Source: JADGNF01 sp964582085
Lineage (GTDB): Archaea; Thermoproteota; Bathyarchaeia; Bathyarchaeales; Bathycorpusculaceae
NCBI GenBank assembly: GCA_964582085.1
Contig: CAZOPV010000021.1
Span: forward strand, 1-7,525
Length of the DNA stretch: 7,525 nt
Direction: 5' to 3'
Positions 1 to 5,986 of this stretch are shown one piece after another. The notes under the pieces were generated by a model. The model ran no database searches and was not told where the DNA came from. It saw only the letters and a list, made by a program, of their open reading frames with translations. Positions within the stretch are counted from its first letter, which is position 1; every line of letters starts with the position of its first letter. Made by a program: the position numbers and the translations under genes.

Positions 1-674
1 ACTGGAAAGAAAACCCCAAAAAGAATGAAAAGCACTATAACCCACAAAGGAACACCAAAAATTTCCCACTCCCAAAAAGGAGTCGACGACGAACCAGAAA
101 CATCACCACTTTCATAATAATAGTACCCTCTAAGCCTCAGATTACTTGGTTCAGTGCCTACAGGAATCTGCTGACCCAAAGCAACAACAGTATCGTAGAG
201 ACCTTTGCCATAGTCGCCCTGCTGAAAAGCTGGAACCAGATAATTCTGAGCGATAAGGTTTGCCTCTATGTCGGTTATGTCACCTTCTAAACCATAGCCA
301 ACTTCAATGCGCCACTGCCGCTCCTCCATCACGACTAAAATCAGAACACCGTTGTCTTTGCCTCTTTTGCCGATACCCGTCTGGGTACCACCATAAACTT
401 CGAGCGGCTCCTCATTGAATAAGTGAACACCAAGCTTAACGATGTCATGAATTTCCACGCCTGAACGATCTTTTACGCCGTGCCCATAAAGCGAAGGAAA
501 AACACAAACAACAATTTCCGCTGTGGTGTTAGCATCGATACCACGGGCGTGAGTCTCAATTTTTTCAACCCAGTCAGATTCAACAAGATAACAAGCAGAC
601 GGCTGAATCACATAGAAACTCGAGGCTAAGAACAATACAAGAAAAAATATTATACTACTTCGCCTAAACAACAT
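1..674 (-). CDS. TPM-domain membrane protein, C-terminus cut by window edge
   Basis: Reading the minus strand from the ATG at 674 gives an open frame of 224 codons that leaves the window still open, so only the N-terminal part is seen. Residues 8-28 are a hydrophobic signal peptide or membrane anchor. Residues 35-170 form a TPM domain (formerly TPM_phosphatase, YgcG-like): an early strand TAEIVVCVF, then the typical core GKDNGVLILVV, the conserved IEVGYGLEGDITD, and VPAFQQGDYGKGLYD. After a Ser/Gly-rich linker a second membrane helix starts near residue 205 and runs off the edge. The body would lie outside the membrane. The gene starts 10 bases after the lemA stop, so the two are almost certainly one operon; LemA and TPM proteins often occur as neighbours. 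Family function is poorly defined (envelope or photosystem repair roles in different organisms). The domain call is firm; the biological role is not. Confidence 0.88.
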   Translation of the reverse strand, partial: MLFRRSSIIFFLVLFLASSFYVIQPSACYLVESDWVEKIETHARGIDANTTAEIVVCVFPSLYGHGVKDRSGVEIHDIVKLGVHLFNEEPLEVYGGTQTGIGKRGKDNGVLILVVMEERQWRIEVGYGLEGDITDIEANLIAQNYLVPAFQQGDYGKGLYDTVVALGQQIPVGTEPSNLRLRGYYYYESGDVSGSSSTPFWEWEIFGVPLWVIVLFILFGVFFP

Positions 675-684
675 CTCTGCCAAC

Positions 685-1266
685 TTAGAAGTTTAACGGC
701 GGCACCTCATTTGAACCAACCTGCGCTTGGAAGTAAGATTTAACACTAAAACCCCAACCCGCAGCCCACAAATTTGCAGGAAACGACTGAATGGCAGTGT
801 TGAAGTCACGTACAGCCTCATTGAAACGCATACGCTCAGTAGAAATACGGTTTTCTGTACCTTCAAGAGTTATCATCAAAGACTGAATCACCTCTGAAGA
901 ACGCAAATCAGGATAAGCCTCAAAAGTAACCATCAAACTGGAAATGCCCGACTCCATCTGAGCGGTGGCACTGTTAATGGCATCTAGGTTACCACTTTGC
1001 ACCGCACTCATCCATTGGCTACGCAGAGCGGTAACATTTTGCAGTATTGAACCCTCATAGGTAATATAAGCTCTAGCGGCACTCACAATGTTAGGTATCA
1101 AATCATACCGCCGCTGAAGCTCCTGCTCCACCTGAGCCCACTTCTCATCAACAGAAGCATTCAACGCTACAAGGCGGTTGTAGGTTGAAAAATACATAAC
1201 GGCAAAACCAGCAACCACTATAACCGCGATTATGGCGACTATTGCAACTACAAATTTTGTCTTCAT
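685..1266 (-). CDS. lemA: LemA family membrane protein
   Basis: This is a 193-residue protein of typical LemA length. Residues 5-27 are one membrane helix. The conserved block follows directly: YNRLVALNASVDEKWAQVEQ, then RRYDLIPNIV, and an ITYEGS segment close to the usual family pattern. The middle is mostly helical with coiled-coil character. The C-terminus RFNEAVRDFNTAIQSFP followed by a PPLNF ending is also family-typical. Most of the protein would project from the membrane as a helical bundle. I chose the ATG at 1266; a TTG one codon upstream is possible but unnecessary. No strong Shine-Dalgarno is visible. It is the first gene of a two-gene operon with the TPM-domain gene. The biochemical function of LemA is not established, so none is claimed. 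Confidence 0.93.
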   Translation of the reverse strand: MKTKFVVAIVAIIAVIVVAGFAVMYFSTYNRLVALNASVDEKWAQVEQELQRRYDLIPNIVSAARAYITYEGSILQNVTALRSQWMSAVQSGNLDAINSATAQMESGISSLMVTFEAYPDLRSSEVIQSLMITLEGTENRISTERMRFNEAVRDFNTAIQSFPANLWAAGWGFSVKSYFQAQVGSNEVPPLNF

Positions 1267-1302
1267 CAAAGACCACTACTTTTAACACTCTAACGCAGCA
1301 CC

Positions 1303-1312
1303 TTAATTTAAT
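1303..1312 (-). promoter_or_regulatory. Candidate TATA box for the lemA operon
   Basis: On the minus strand an AT-rich element (AATTAAATTAAGG region) lies about 40 bases before the lemA ATG. It would place a transcript start near 1280 and give a leader of roughly 15 bases. It is a weak match to an archaeal TATA box and is supported only by position and composition. Confidence 0.28.
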
Positions 1313-1438
1313 TGTTTTGTAAACTCAAAAACACACGGAGACTTCTCAAGTTGAAACCACAAACTCTTCAGCAAAAAATCACACTACTACTTCAGTTACA
1401 ACTTGTCTACTAAACCACAAAGTGAAAAGCAAGCATAG

Positions 1439-1462
1439 AAAAACTTCGCTGAGCCCAGGCTC
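1439..1462 (-). terminator. Possible terminator of the Fur-family gene
   Basis: A near-perfect 12-base dyad, GAGCC-CA-GGCTC, lies at 1451-1462, about 60 bases beyond the stop of the regulator gene. On the minus strand it is followed after 7 bases by a T5 run (A's at 1439-1443). Another T5 run lies just before it (1467-1471). Archaeal termination mainly needs oligo-T, so either run could serve. The dyad could instead be a protein-binding site. Confidence 0.35.
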
Positions 1463-1520
1463 TACCAAAAAGAATCTCCGCAAAGAGTTTTATATTCAGC
1501 AAATAAACAAAGCAGATTGA

Positions 1521-1958
1521 TTACAAAGTCCCACTGCATTTTTGACAAAACCCATAAACATCCATACGCTGCCCAACCAGCTTAAACTTTGCAGCCGCCG
1601 CAACCCTTGTTGTCATTTCCTTCACAGTGACATCATCTACATCTGCTATTTTGCCACATTTTAAGCAAACCAAGTTGATGTGAGGGGTCAAGTAAGAATC
1701 AAACCGCGCTTGCCCCCTAGAAAAATTAATCTCCTGCACTAGATCTAAATTCCTAAGCACCTCTAAAGTCTTATAAACAGTAGCCAGACTCACTGTCGGA
1801 TGGAGCTTCTTAACTTCATCGTAAACCTGCTGAGCTGAAGGATGAGATCTACTGTTCAACACGATCCTGCAGATGGCAATTCTCTGAGGAGTTACCTTGT
1901 ATCCCTTACCGCGCAGCTTCTCAATTAAAGAAGCGTCAAATTTTACAGGGGAAGTCAT
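1521..1958 (-). CDS. Fur-family metalloregulator, PerR-like
   Basis: This 145-residue protein has the full Fur fold: an N-terminal winged helix (residues 10-85; TPQRIAI, HPSAQQVYDEV and recognition helix VSLATVYKTL) and a C-terminal metal-binding and dimer domain. Two CxxC pairs (C98/C101 and C138/C141) form the structural zinc site. Aligned with Bacillus subtilis PerR at a constant offset of two, the regulatory-site residues H37, D85, H91 and D104 are kept as H39, D87, H93 and D106. The fifth, H93, is replaced by N95. An Asp rather than Glu at the D104 position is the feature linked to peroxide sensing by PerR. The gene is divergent from katG, a classic PerR target. No Shine-Dalgarno precedes the ATG, and a TATA box 25-34 bases upstream suggests a leaderless mRNA. 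The regulator probably controls itself and katG (inference). Zur or Fur function is less likely but not excluded. Confidence 0.92.
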   Translation of the reverse strand: MTSPVKFDASLIEKLRGKGYKVTPQRIAICRIVLNSRSHPSAQQVYDEVKKLHPTVSLATVYKTLEVLRNLDLVQEINFSRGQARFDSYLTPHINLVCLKCGKIADVDDVTVKEMTTRVAAAAKFKLVGQRMDVYGFCQKCSGTL

Positions 1959-1963
1959 GTGAA

Positions 1964-1977
1964 TTATTAGATAATAA
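1964..1977. promoter_or_regulatory. Candidate Fur/PerR operator dyad in the regulator promoter
   Basis: TTATTA-GA-TAATAA is a perfect inverted repeat with 6-base arms. It lies 6 bases upstream of the regulator ATG, between its TATA box (1983-1992) and its predicted start of transcription. It resembles AT-rich PerR/Fur boxes in style. Binding here would block transcription of the regulator, so autorepression is the simplest reading. It is about 30 bases upstream of the katG TATA box and could affect katG only indirectly. Confidence 0.55.
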
Positions 1978-1982
1978 CAATT

Positions 1983-1992
1983 CTTAAATAAA
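1983..1992 (-). promoter_or_regulatory. TATA box of the Fur-family regulator
   Basis: On the minus strand the element reads TTTATTTAAG. Counting 25-28 bases downstream from its centre puts the transcript start at about 1960, right at the ATG (1958). This agrees with the missing Shine-Dalgarno and suggests a leaderless transcript. Confidence 0.5.
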
Positions 1993-2005
1993 CCCTTTAC
2001 GCCAG

Positions 2006-2015
2006 TTTATATAAA
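2006..2015 (+). promoter_or_regulatory. TATA box of katG
   Basis: TTTATATAAA matches the archaeal TATA consensus and is itself a perfect 10-base palindrome. A start of transcription is expected near 2036-2040, giving a leader of about 30 bases that contains AAGGA at 2054-2058, 11 bases before the katG ATG. Confidence 0.6.
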
Positions 2016-2069
2016 CTCAAAAAAACGATTTTTGATAAGAAAAAACACGCAAAAAGGACGTACCTTAAC

Positions 2070-4244
2070 ATGAATGAAGAAAAAAGCAAGGCAGATAAAC
2101 ACAGCAGCAAATCAATCCGAGACTGGTGGCCAAACCAACTAAACCTAAAAATTCTACATCAAAATTGCCCCTTATCCAACCCAATGGGCAAAGACTTCAA
2201 CTACGCCAACGAATTCAAAAAACTTGATCTGGAGGCAGTAAAGAAGGACCTCTACGCACTTATGACAGACTCCAAAGATTGGTGGCCAGCAGATTACGGT
2301 CACTATGGGGGACTCTTCATTAGAATGGCGTGGCACAGCGCAGGCACGTACCGCAAAGGCGACGGCCGCGGAGGCGCCGGTTCAGGACAACAACGCTTTC
2401 CACCACTCAACAGCTGGCCAGATAACGTGAATCTCGACAAAGCACGCCGTCTACTTTGGCCAATCAAGCAGAAATACGGCTGCAAAATCTCCTGGGCAGA
2501 CCTTATGATCCTAGCAGGCAACTGCGCTCTAGAGTCTATGGGATTGAAAACTTTTGGCTTCGGCGGCGGACGAAAAGACGCATGGGAACCTGAAGAAGTT
2601 TACTGGGGAAGCGAAAGCAAGTGGCTTGAGGACAAACGCCACAGCGACGCAAAAAAACTCGAAAATCCCCTCGCCGCAGTACAAATGGGTTTAATCTACG
2701 TAAACCCTGAAGGACCTAACGGCAATCCTGACCCAGCCGCGTCTGCCCAAGACGTAAGAGAAACCTTCTCACGCATGGGCATGAACGACGAAGAAACTGT
2801 CGCACTCATAGCAGGCGGACACACATTCGGCAAATGCCATGGCGCAGGCGACCCGGCACTGTTGGGTCCGGAACCTGAAGCCGCAAGCATAGAAGAACAA
2901 GGGCTCGGCTGGAAAAGCAAGTTCCGCACCGGCAAGGGAGACGACACAATAACAAGCGGCATCGAAGGCCCATGGACCCCCAACCCCACCCAATGGGGCA
3001 TAGACTATTTCCATATGCTCTTTGATTACGAATACAAACTGGTTAAAAGCCCAGCAGGCGCCTGGCAATGGATCCCAGTTAACCCTGATGAAAATGACCT
3101 TGCACCAGCTGCTCATGACCCCACAAAGAAAGTTACGACAATTATGACCACAGCGGACATGTCGTTACGAACGGATCCCATCTACAGGCAGATCGCAAAA
3201 CGATTCTACGAGCACCCCGACGAGTTCGCTGACGCCTTTGCAAGGGCCTGGTTTAAACTTACACACCGCGACATGGGCCCTAAGTCGCGTTATCTAGGAC
3301 CTGAAGTCCCAGCTGAGGAATTAATCTGGCAAGACCCCATACCAGCAGTCAATCATGCACTAATCGACGAGCAGGACACCGCAAATCTTAAGCGAAAAAT
3401 AATCACCTCAGGCCTATCGATTTCAGAGCTTGTCTATACTGCTTGGTCGTCAGCCTCCACATTCCGTGGCTCCGATAAACGTGGCGGCGCAAACGGTGCA
3501 CGTATACGTCTTGCACCTCAAAAGGATTGGGAAGTCAACCAGCCCGAGCAACTATCAAAGGTACTCGGCACCCTAGAGGGCATTCAGAGGGAATTCAACA
3601 ACGCACAAACAAACAGAAAGCGAGTTTCACTTGCCGATTTAATTGTTCTGGGCGGATGCACAGCTGTCGAGCAAGCAGCAAAGAACGCAGGTTACAAAAT
3701 AACGGTACCCTTCACGCCGGGACGCATGGATGCTTCACAAGAGCAAACCGATGCAGAGTCATTTGCAGTCCTTGAACCACTTGCAGATGGATTCCGCAAC
3801 TACCTTAAAACCAAATACGCTGTAAGAACAGATGAACTTCTGGTTGATCGCGCACAACTGTTAACGCTGACCGCGCCTGAAATGACAGTGCTAGTTGGTG
3901 GTATGCGTGTTTTGAACGCCAACTACAAGCAATCCAAACATGGCGTTTTCACCAACCGTCCAGAAACTCTCACCAATGACTTCTTTGTGAACCTGCTTGA
4001 CATGAACACAACATGGAAGGCAACCTCAGAAGACGAAGAGGTGTTTGAGGGGCATGACCGCGCAACAGGCGAACTCAAATGGACAGCCACGCGTGTTGAC
4101 CTCATCTTTGGTTCAAACGCTCAGTTGCGAGCTTTGGCAGAAGTCTACGCATGCGAAGACTCAAAAGAAAAGTTCTTACATGACTTTGTAGCTGCTTGGA
4201 ACAAGGTAATGAACCTTGACCGCTTTGATGTCGCATGGTCATAG
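2070..4244 (+). CDS. katG: Catalase-peroxidase (KatG)
   Basis: KatG is a cytoplasmic heme enzyme that dismutates hydrogen peroxide and also acts as a peroxidase. The 724-residue length and lack of a signal peptide are normal for the family. The N-terminal heme domain has the distal residues R85, W88 and H89 in RMAWHSAGTYR and the proximal H251 in GGHTFGKCHGA. By alignment with Mycobacterium tuberculosis KatG, the Trp-Tyr-Met adduct is W88-Y210-M236, the proximal Asp is D363, the mobile Arg is R400, and the serine at the isoniazid-resistance position 315 is S296. Catalase activity is therefore expected. The C-terminal half (from about residue 430) is the usual heme-free duplicate. The ATG at 2070 is preceded by AAGGA and a good TATA box. 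The divergent PerR-like gene suggests peroxide control. No clear terminator follows, so read-through into the Rieske gene is possible. In archaea katG is patchy and usually explained by transfer from bacteria. Confidence 0.98.
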   Translation: MNEEKSKADKHSSKSIRDWWPNQLNLKILHQNCPLSNPMGKDFNYANEFKKLDLEAVKKDLYALMTDSKDWWPADYGHYGGLFIRMAWHSAGTYRKGDGRGGAGSGQQRFPPLNSWPDNVNLDKARRLLWPIKQKYGCKISWADLMILAGNCALESMGLKTFGFGGGRKDAWEPEEVYWGSESKWLEDKRHSDAKKLENPLAAVQMGLIYVNPEGPNGNPDPAASAQDVRETFSRMGMNDEETVALIAGGHTFGKCHGAGDPALLGPEPEAASIEEQGLGWKSKFRTGKGDDTITSGIEGPWTPNPTQWGIDYFHMLFDYEYKLVKSPAGAWQWIPVNPDENDLAPAAHDPTKKVTTIMTTADMSLRTDPIYRQIAKRFYEHPDEFADAFARAWFKLTHRDMGPKSRYLGPEVPAEELIWQDPIPAVNHALIDEQDTANLKRKIITSGLSISELVYTAWSSASTFRGSDKRGGANGARIRLAPQKDWEVNQPEQLSKVLGTLEGIQREFNNAQTNRKRVSLADLIVLGGCTAVEQAAKNAGYKITVPFTPGRMDASQEQTDAESFAVLEPLADGFRNYLKTKYAVRTDELLVDRAQLLTLTAPEMTVLVGGMRVLNANYKQSKHGVFTNRPETLTNDFFVNLLDMNTTWKATSEDEEVFEGHDRATGELKWTATRVDLIFGSNAQLRALAEVYACEDSKEKFLHDFVAAWNKVMNLDRFDVAWS

Positions 4245-4296
4245 AAAAAGAACAGCTAAACAGGAATAAACACTGAGCCACTAGCAGCAACAACGG

Positions 4297-4306
4297 TTTA
4301 ACTTAA
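4297..4306 (+). promoter_or_regulatory. Weak candidate TATA box for the Rieske gene
   Basis: TTTAACTTAA lies 97 bases before the Rieske ATG and would start a transcript near 4325-4332, at the foot of the hairpin at 4328-4345. The match to the consensus is modest. Co-transcription with katG is the alternative. Confidence 0.3.
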
Positions 4307-4327
4307 GATTCAATCAAAAACGATAGA

Positions 4328-4345
4328 CGGCTACACTTCTAGCCG
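4328..4345 (+). repeat. Perfect stem-loop between katG and the Rieske gene
   Basis: CGGCTA and TAGCCG form a perfect 6-base-pair stem around a 6-base loop (CACTTC). No T run follows, so it is not a simple terminator. It could be a leader structure of the Rieske mRNA, a processing or stability element at the katG 3' end, or a protein-binding dyad. Confidence 0.5.
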
Positions 4346-4402
4346 ACCAAAACACAATTATCCTAAAACCACCATCTATTTTAAGGAGGATGAGAGGGAA
4401 AT

Positions 4403-4711
4403 ATGACTTTTGAGAAAGCGGCTTTAAAAAAGGAAATACCTGCAGGCAAAATGAAAGCTGTTGAAGTGTCAGGCGTCTCTGTTTTGCTCGCCAACATTGC
4501 CGGCGAGTACTATGCGATAGGCAACAAATGTACACACCGAGGATGCAAGTTATCTAGCGGCGTATTCGAAGGAGAAACAATCAAGTGCCCTTGCCACAAA
4601 TCAGTTTTCAACGTTAAAAGCGGCGAAGTACTGCATGGACCGGCATCCAAACCTGCGCCAAAATATGCTGTGAAAGTGGAAGAAGAACAAATTCTAGTAA
4701 GCGTAAAATAG
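4403..4711 (+). CDS. Soluble Rieske [2Fe-2S] protein
   Basis: This 102-residue, single-domain electron carrier has no signal peptide or membrane helix and should be cytoplasmic. The Rieske cluster ligands are C43 and H45 (CTHRGC) and C62 and H65 (CPCH), 19 residues apart by first cysteines. C48 and C64 sit where cytochrome bc1/b6f Rieske proteins have their stabilising disulfide; most dioxygenase-type ferredoxins lack this pair. The ATG at 4403 is preceded by a strong AAGGAGGA at 4383-4390 (12-base spacing) and a closer GAGG at 4394-4397. The earlier ATG at 4390 is out of frame. The gene follows katG by 158 bases on the same strand. A redox partner for a detoxifying enzyme or oxygenase is plausible, but no partner enzyme is in the window. 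Soluble high-potential Rieske proteins such as sulredoxin of Sulfolobus are an archaeal precedent. A NirD-like nitrite reductase subunit is less likely without NirB. Confidence 0.93.
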   Translation: MTFEKAALKKEIPAGKMKAVEVSGVSVLLANIAGEYYAIGNKCTHRGCKLSSGVFEGETIKCPCHKSVFNVKSGEVLHGPASKPAPKYAVKVEEEQILVSVK

Positions 4712-4812
4712 CACCCAGCAACAGTTCGGTAAACGCCGCGGTAGCCACCTCGCTTCTGCACAGAAAAGGGGGATAAAAGAACAATTAATACCCCCTCGAA
4801 GAAATCACCAAA

Positions 4813-4831
4813 GGCTTTCAGCGGCAAAGCC
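4813..4831 (+). repeat. Stem-loop downstream of the Rieske gene
   Basis: GGCTTT and AAAGCC pair around a 7-base loop (CAGCGGC), about 100 bases after the Rieske stop. No strong T run follows. It may mark the 3' end of the Rieske mRNA; its function is not known. Confidence 0.4.
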
Positions 4832-5102
4832 AAATTTCAGTCAAAACTTTAGAAACGAGACGTCAGAAGGAAGGCGATTTCTCATTAAACAACAAACTCG
4901 TCACCACTACAGTCAATTTCTGATTACAACTGGCTTTAGATGAAACATTCACACGATAGCCAACCTCTGACAAGCACCACATATAGATAACACCTAATCT
5001 TCAGAACTTCATACTTTCCAGTAGACCATTTCACTATTAGAAGTACAAGCAAACATTTTCGATTCGCCAAAATTATTTACCACATTTTCCCCTGTTAAAA
5101 AA

Positions 5103-5112
5103 GCTTAAAAAC
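5103..5112 (+). promoter_or_regulatory. Candidate TATA box of the heliorhodopsin gene
   Basis: GCTTAAAAAC, with a similar GTTAAAAAAG just upstream at 5094-5103, sits where a start near 5125-5135 would leave a leader of about 30 bases including the ribosome site. The sequence is only a fair TATA match, but it indicates that this gene may be transcribed separately from katG and the Rieske gene. Confidence 0.4.
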
Positions 5113-5148
5113 AAACTTCCACAAACCTGAAATAGTAGTTTTCTGCAG

Positions 5149-5156
5149 GGAGGTGA
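5149..5156 (+). promoter_or_regulatory. Ribosome binding site that fixes the heliorhodopsin start
   Basis: GGAGGTGA is a full anti-Shine-Dalgarno match. It ends 5 bases before TTG at 5162. The in-frame GTG at 5153 lies inside this site and so is unlikely to be the start codon. Confidence 0.8.
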
Positions 5157-5161
5157 AAAAG

Positions 5162-5986
5162 TTGAATTACAAAGAAAGACAAGAGATAATAGCAAAATCA
5201 CCCATTTCCCTCAGCTACTTGAAGAAGTTCAACTTAGGCGCCGGCATACTCCACTTGTCTCAGGGAGTAATAATGCTCGTGCTGGGTACACTGCTAACCT
5301 GGGAACGGCAGATCTACACGTTCTACCTGAAGCTTGACGTAAACCCTGGACCCCCATTAGTCTTTAACATCGCACCTAACCCTCAAGTGTGGTTCACACT
5401 AAGCTACCTAGGCGTAATCGTTGCTTCTTTCCCCCTGCTTTCAGCTGCAGCACACTTTCTGATTGCGTTTCCAAAGAACAAAGACTATAATGAAAACTTA
5501 AAGAAGGGAATGAACCCCTATCGATGGTATGAATACGCCTTTTCCAGCTCAATAATGATTGTGCTAATCGCCACGTTTGTAGGTGTGTGGGACTTCTGGT
5601 CGCTGGTGATGATTTTCACATTAAACGCCATGATGATAATGTTCGGATACTACATGGAAGCCGTGAATCAACATACAGAAAAAACCTCTTGGTCACCCTT
5701 CTTAGTCGGATGCATTTCCGGAGGAGTCCCATGGATAGTGCTATTCGCCTACTTCGTAGCAGCAATAACGTCAACAGGCGCCGAGCCGCCCACATTCGTG
5801 TACTTAATATTCTTTGTGTACTTTGCAGTGTTTAATGTCTTCGCCCTCAACATGGTACTGCAGTATAAAGGCGTCGGCAAATGGAAAGACTACCTCTACG
5901 GCGAACGAATGTACATTATACTAAGCTTTGTAGCCAAAACAGCACTGGCATGGCTCGTCTTCATAGGAGTGTTCGCACCATTCTAA
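5162..5986 (+). CDS. Heliorhodopsin (type-3 microbial rhodopsin)
   Basis: This 274-residue, seven-helix retinal protein is numbered from TTG 5162, chosen by its ribosome site. Helices lie roughly at residues 25-47, 79-103, 121-143, 145-166, 179-203, 210-234 and 249-272. Helix 7 carries the retinal Schiff-base lysine K259 in LSFVAKTALAW, preceded by YLYGERMYI. Helix 3 carries the counterion E124 within RWYEYAFSSSIM, where type-1 pumps have Asp. H31 (helix 1) and H98 (helix 2) match the pocket histidines H23 and H80 of heliorhodopsin 48C12. The long first loop (about 48-78) and the NMVLQYKGVGKW segment after helix 6 are also typical. Heliorhodopsins sit inverted, with the N-terminus in the cytoplasm. 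They mostly do not pump ions, have slow photocycles, and are thought to be sensors or regulators. No retinal-synthesis or kinase gene is nearby. katG and a Rieske gene lie upstream on the same strand, and a T-rich terminator follows. Confidence 0.95.
   Translation: MNYKERQEIIAKSPISLSYLKKFNLGAGILHLSQGVIMLVLGTLLTWERQIYTFYLKLDVNPGPPLVFNIAPNPQVWFTLSYLGVIVASFPLLSAAAHFLIAFPKNKDYNENLKKGMNPYRWYEYAFSSSIMIVLIATFVGVWDFWSLVMIFTLNAMMIMFGYYMEAVNQHTEKTSWSPFLVGCISGGVPWIVLFAYFVAAITSTGAEPPTFVYLIFFVYFAVFNVFALNMVLQYKGVGKWKDYLYGERMYIILSFVAKTALAWLVFIGVFAPF

Larger units (their letters stand above)
4712..5152. other. Long intergenic leader before the heliorhodopsin gene
   Basis: These 441 bases hold no gene I can support on either strand. 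The first 120 bases contain a G5...C5 inverted repeat (4768-4772 with 4791-4795, 18-base AT-rich loop) and a compact hairpin at 4813-4831. The rest is AT-rich without coding character. A TAGATAA at 4984-4990 shares a heptamer with the regulator dyad at 1964-1977. The last 60 bases carry TATA-like elements and the ribosome site of the next gene. Confidence 0.5.

Noticed and set aside
2303..3116. Open reading frames of 72-115 codons on the strand opposite katG
   Set aside because: They lie wholly inside the well-conserved katG frame, show low-complexity Ser/Pro/Cys-rich translations and have no ribosome sites. They are shadows.
4768..4795. G5...C5 inverted repeat as a terminator
   Set aside because: The loop is 18 bases, only five pairs form, and no T run follows. 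It is recorded only as part of the intergenic description.
4918..4972. Possible C/D box guide RNA (CTGA, GATGA and CTGA motifs in order)
   Set aside because: The first C box is missing and the spacing between the later boxes is longer than the roughly 12 bases usual in archaeal guides.
5153..5161. GTG 5153 as heliorhodopsin start
   Set aside because: The codon lies inside the Shine-Dalgarno sequence itself. TTG 5162 has ideal spacing.
5162..5986. Type-1 rhodopsin (proton or ion pump, sensory rhodopsin)
   Set aside because: The counterion is Glu in a YEY context, the helix-7 motif is LSFVAK, and the long first loop and pocket histidines are those of heliorhodopsins. The DTD/NDQ-type pump motifs are absent.
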